DNA from: Candidatus Frankia alpina
GTDB taxonomy: Bacteria; Actinomycetota; Actinomycetes; Frankiales; Frankiaceae
Direction: 5' to 3'
Assembly (NCBI RefSeq): GCF_902806485.1
Contig: NZ_CADCWT010000014.1
Span: 1-43,950 of the forward strand
Length of the DNA: 43,950 nt
Made by a program: the position numbers and the translations under genes. Positions 41,449 to 43,950 of this stretch are shown one piece after another. How positions within the stretch are numbered: the first letter of the stretch is position 1; every line of letters begins with the position of its first letter. The notes below the pieces were generated by a model. The model did not search any database, was not told the DNA's origin, and saw nothing but the letters and a program-made list of their open reading frames with translations.

Positions 41449-42239
41449 CGCCCGGGCCCACCCCGGTCAGCGCCGACGGTGCCGGTCGAGGTCGCCGTGC
41501 CGGCCGGCGCCCCGGTGCCCGACCCGCTGCCGGCGGCACCCGCCACCGATGCGGTCTCCGGAGCCGATGCGGTCTCCGGAGCCGACTGCGACCCCAGCGC
41601 CGCGCCGGCCGCCGAGGCGCCGGCCGTTCCGCCGCCGGTCGCGGCGGTACCCGTACCGGCTGTCGTACCCGTACCGGGCGGGGGCTGCTGGCCGGCCGGT
41701 GCAGGCACGATCACCAGTACCGATCCGCTGCCCGGCTCCCGGGACAGCACCCGGGCACCGAGCGGCAGCGGCGAGCCCGGTGCGAGGTACTCGGGCACCC
41801 CACCGGGCACCAGGCCGAAGTGGCTGGCCTGGTTCGCCAACGCCGCCGGGTCGGAGAGCTGGTCGGCCCGCACCGCGAGCGACTGCTCCTCGTCCGCCAG
41901 GGCGGATGCCCGGTTACGCAAGGTGTTCTCCTGGAACGAGTTCTCCATCAGCGCAAGATTGAGCCCCAACAGACCCAGCAGACCGGCGCCGAGCAGCACC
42001 AACAGCAAGACGACGAACGGTCCCTTGCGGGCCCCCGGCTGGGCCGGGCGGACCACCGTGAGCCGCGTCCGGGCAGGGGGCCGCCGCAGCGGAGGGTCGA
42101 GAACCGGAGCCGTCGCCGCGGCGGTACGCGCCGCCACGGTGCCCGGCGCTCGGCCTGCCCGGGCTCCGGTGGACGGGCCACCGGAGCGGCCACCGCCGCC
42201 CCGCCCCGCTCGAGCAAGCGGCTGCGCGGGAGCGGTCAC
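41445..42239 (-). CDS. ftsL: Cell division protein FtsL-like
   Basis: A 264-residue single-pass protein between rsmH and ftsI, the position of FtsL. A basic, Ala/Gly/Pro-rich cytoplasmic N-terminus precedes one membrane helix (about 74-97, [19 protein letters not shown]). Then comes a short coiled-coil-like region ([20 protein letters not shown]) and a low-complexity Gly/Thr/Ala tail of about 90 residues. FtsL family sequence is weakly conserved, so topology and position carry the call. Both ends overlap neighbours by four bases (ATGA junctions). Confidence 0.85.
   Translation of the reverse strand: MTAPAQPLARAGRGGGGRSGGPSTGARAGRAPGTVAARTAAATAPVLDPPLRRPPARTRLTVVRPAQPGARKGPFVVLLLVLLGAGLLGLLGLNLALMENSFQENTLRNRASALADEEQSLAVRADQLSDPAALANQASHFGLVPGGVPEYLAPGSPLPLGARVLSREPGSGSVLVIVPAPAGQQPPPGTGTTAGTGTAATGGGTAGASAAGAALGSQSAPETASAPETASVAGAAGSGSGTGAPAGTATSTGTVGADRGGPGR
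41548..41583 (-). repeat. 18-base perfect tandem duplication inside ftsL
   Basis: GATGCGGTCTCCGGAGCC occurs twice in direct succession (41548-41565 and 41566-41583). It encodes a duplicated Ser-Ala-Pro-Glu-Thr-Ala unit in the variable C-terminal tail of FtsL. Confidence 0.85.
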
Positions 42240-43222
42240 GATGCACCTCCGGGGGTGGGCTGGGCGCGGTCCGGGTTCGGAGCCGTACGTTCAGCGGCCC
42301 GCAACCGCACGGACGCCGCCCGCGGGTTGTCGGTCTTCTCGACCTCGCTCGCCGGTTCCGCGCCGCGGGTGAGCCAGCGCAGCCGCGGCTCGGCACCGGC
42401 CGGCACCACGGGCATGTCCGGGGGCACCAGCGTCTCCGCGTAGCCGCGCAGCTCCCGCTTCACCAGCCGGTCCTCGAGGGAGTGGTAGGACAGCACGACG
42501 AGCCGACCGCCGACGGCCAGCGCGTCGAACGCGGCGGGCATCGCGCGGGCGAGCACGTCCAGCTCGGAGTTGACCTCGATGCGCAGGGCCTGAAAGGTGC
42601 GCTTGGCCGGATTGCCGCCGGTGCGCCGCGCCGGCGCCGGAATGGCGTCGCGGACGAGGTCGACCAGCCGCGCCGACGTGGTGAACGGCTCGTCGGCGCG
42701 GGCCCGGACGACCGATTCCGCGATGCGGCGGGCGAACCGCTCCTCGCCGTAGTGCCGCAGGATCCGCGCCAGCTCGACGGCGCCGTAGGTGTTGAGGACC
42801 TCGGCGGCCGTCCGGCCGCGGGTGGCGTCCATCCGCATGTCCAGTGGCGCGTCCCGGGAGTAGGCGAAGCCGCGCGCATCGGTGTCGAGCTGCAGGGACG
42901 AGACGCCGAGGTCGAACAGGACGCCCTGCACCCGCGGCCACCCGAGCTCGGCGAGGACCGTGCCGATCTCGTCGTAGACGGCGTGGACAAGCCGGACCCG
43001 CTCGGGCGCGAGCGCACCCAGCCGCTCGCCGCTGTGCGCTAAAGCGTCAAGATCGCGGTCGAGACCGACGACGCGGACTTCAGGGAAAGCGGCGAGCAGG
43101 GCGGCGGCGTGCCCGCCCAGCCCCACCGTCGCGTCCACCACCACGGCTCCCGGCGTGCTCAGGACAGGGGCCAACAGTTCCAGCACACGATCGGTCAGCA
43201 CGGGTGTGTGCGTGGCGTTCAG
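42236..43222 (-). CDS. rsmH: 16S rRNA m4C1402 methyltransferase RsmH, probable CTG start
   Basis: S-adenosylmethionine-dependent N4-methylation of C1402 of 16S rRNA. Marks are [16 protein letters not shown] (SAM loop), [29 protein letters not shown] and [11 protein letters not shown]. The first conventional start, GTG 43201, would remove the highly conserved His-x-Pro-Val entry motif. Seven codons upstream, CTG (43220-43222) follows GGGAGG by seven bases and gives [17 protein letters not shown], the standard RsmH N-terminus. No in-frame ATG, GTG or TTG was found just upstream. The product has 328 residues from CTG or 321 from GTG. It overlaps ftsL by four bases. Confidence 0.93.
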   Translation of the reverse strand: MNATHTPVLTDRVLELLAPVLSTPGAVVVDATVGLGGHAAALLAAFPEVRVVGLDRDLDALAHSGERLGALAPERVRLVHAVYDEIGTVLAELGWPRVQGVLFDLGVSSLQLDTDARGFAYSRDAPLDMRMDATRGRTAAEVLNTYGAVELARILRHYGEERFARRIAESVVRARADEPFTTSARLVDLVRDAIPAPARRTGGNPAKRTFQALRIEVNSELDVLARAMPAAFDALAVGGRLVVLSYHSLEDRLVKRELRGYAETLVPPDMPVVPAGAEPRLRWLTRGAEPASEVEKTDNPRAASVRLRAAERTAPNPDRAQPTPGGAS

Positions 43223-43235
43223 TGCTGAGCCTCCC
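43223..43235 (-). promoter_or_regulatory. Shine-Dalgarno site pointing to a CTG start (rsmH)
   Basis: On the minus strand GGGAGG (43235 to 43230) lies seven bases before CTG (43222-43220), the only strong ribosome site near the rsmH start. Confidence 0.65.
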
Positions 43236-43372
43236 TCGACCGCTCGTGGACCTCGTCTTCAGAATGTGCTGACGGGCTCGTCCGGTGCGGCGGCATCTCG
43301 GCAAAGGCATGCGGGTACCGCCGATGCGGCGGGAGCGCCGGGCATGGCCAGCCCTGCATGCTCCCCACCGCG

Positions 43373-43398
43373 CCGGCCGCCGGGGAAGGGGCGGCCGG
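43373..43398 (-). repeat. 9-bp hairpin between mraZ and rsmH
   Basis: CCGGCCGCC (43373-43381), loop GGGGAAGG, GGCGGCCGG (43390-43398): a perfect stem in the 244-base mraZ-rsmH gap. There is no T-run. It could attenuate transcription after mraZ or be incidental in GC-rich sequence. Confidence 0.5.
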
Positions 43399-43466
43399 AG
43401 GGACGGGTGCGAGCGTAGGCCGGAACACGTGGGCCGGACATCCGGATCGCGAGATCCCAGGGCAGC

Positions 43467-43898
43467 TCAGATGACTCCGGGCAGGACCTCCTCGGACAGC
43501 TCGGCGAAGCTCTCCTCCTGGCCTTCCAGGTAGGCCTGCCAGCGTTGGGCGTCCCAGATCTCGACCCGGGTGTTCGCCCCGTTGACCACGCAGTCGCGCG
43601 TCAACCCTGCGTAGGTGCGCAGCGGGGCGGGAATGGTGATCCGCCCCTGCCGGTCCGGCACGTCATCGGCAGCCGAGGAGAAGAACACTCGGCTGTAGTC
43701 ACGCAGCGCCTTCGCCGTGACCGGGGCGGTGCGCAGGGACTCGCTGATCCGGGTGAACTCCGCCATCGGAAAGACGTACAGGCATCGTTCCTGCCCCTTA
43801 GTGATCACAAGCCCCCCCTCCAACTCGTCACGGAACTTCGCGGGCAGGGTCAGCCGCCCCTTGTCATCCAGCCGCGGCGCGTGGCTGCCGAGAAACAC
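43467..43898 (-). CDS. mraZ: Transcriptional regulator MraZ
   Basis: DNA-binding ring-forming protein that heads and regulates the dcw cluster. The 143-residue protein contains two SpoVT/AbrB-like repeats: [17 protein letters not shown] near the start and [18 protein letters not shown] in the second half. I chose GTG 43898 because it is preceded by GGGGAGG at six bases and gives [11 protein letters not shown], the normal N-terminus; GTG 43916 in the same frame lies upstream of that ribosome site. The promoter and MraZ-box repeats would lie beyond the window edge. Confidence 0.95.
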   Translation of the reverse strand: MFLGSHAPRLDDKGRLTLPAKFRDELEGGLVITKGQERCLYVFPMAEFTRISESLRTAPVTAKALRDYSRVFFSSAADDVPDRQGRITIPAPLRTYAGLTRDCVVNGANTRVEIWDAQRWQAYLEGQEESFAELSEEVLPGVI

Positions 43899-43950
43899 CG
43901 GCAACCTCCCCGCCACTGCCAGGAAGACAGCGCCAGGTCACCCCGCGATG

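Overview
The window is very GC-rich and reads as a chromosomal segment of a high-GC actinobacterium, most likely a Frankia-like member of the Frankiales. That is an inference from gene order, protein style and GTG-rich starts; no marker rRNA is present. Nearly everything is on the minus strand, so transcription runs from high to low coordinates.

Region 1 (1-14.4 kb): a transketolase with a perfect palindromic terminator, a DUF218 membrane protein, a fused alpha-beta glycyl-tRNA synthetase, an ABM-like protein, uppS, recO, a frameshifted Nudix gene (plus strand), and the classical actinobacterial era / cytidine-deaminase-like / CBS-CorC / ybeY / phoH run. Region 2 (14.4-19 kb): rsmE, dnaJ and hrcA with a CIRCE operator, then hemW. 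Region 3 (19-25.9 kb): lepA, rpsT (plus strand), a small membrane protein, holA, and comEC split over three reading frames.

Region 4 (25.9-44 kb) is the cell-division and wall (dcw) cluster, read mraZ-rsmH-ftsL-ftsI-murE-murF-mraY-murD-ftsW-murG, then a disturbed segment, then ftsZ. In the usual actinobacterial order murG is followed by murC, ftsQ and ftsZ on one strand. Here murC lies on the opposite strand beside a deazaflavin-dependent nitroreductase gene, and no ftsQ is present in the window. The ftsZ frame has no stop after the GTPase core. It continues through a proline/acidic linker into a complete ComEA (membrane segment, SLBB, helix-hairpin-helix), giving one 710-residue FtsZ-ComEA reading frame without the conserved FtsZ C-terminal peptide. 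comEC follows 7 bases later but is broken.

The FtsZ-ComEA fusion is the standout observation. It is topologically sensible: cytoplasmic FtsZ, flexible linker, one membrane span, external DNA-binding module. It also sits exactly where two normally separate loci (dcw and comEA-comEC-holA-rpsT-lepA) meet, so a real rearrangement and an assembly chimera must both be considered. Other notable points are CTG as the best-supported start codon of both rsmE and rsmH, a divergent murC, and several strong hairpins around the inverted murC segment. No tRNA, rRNA, CRISPR array or insertion sequence was recognised.
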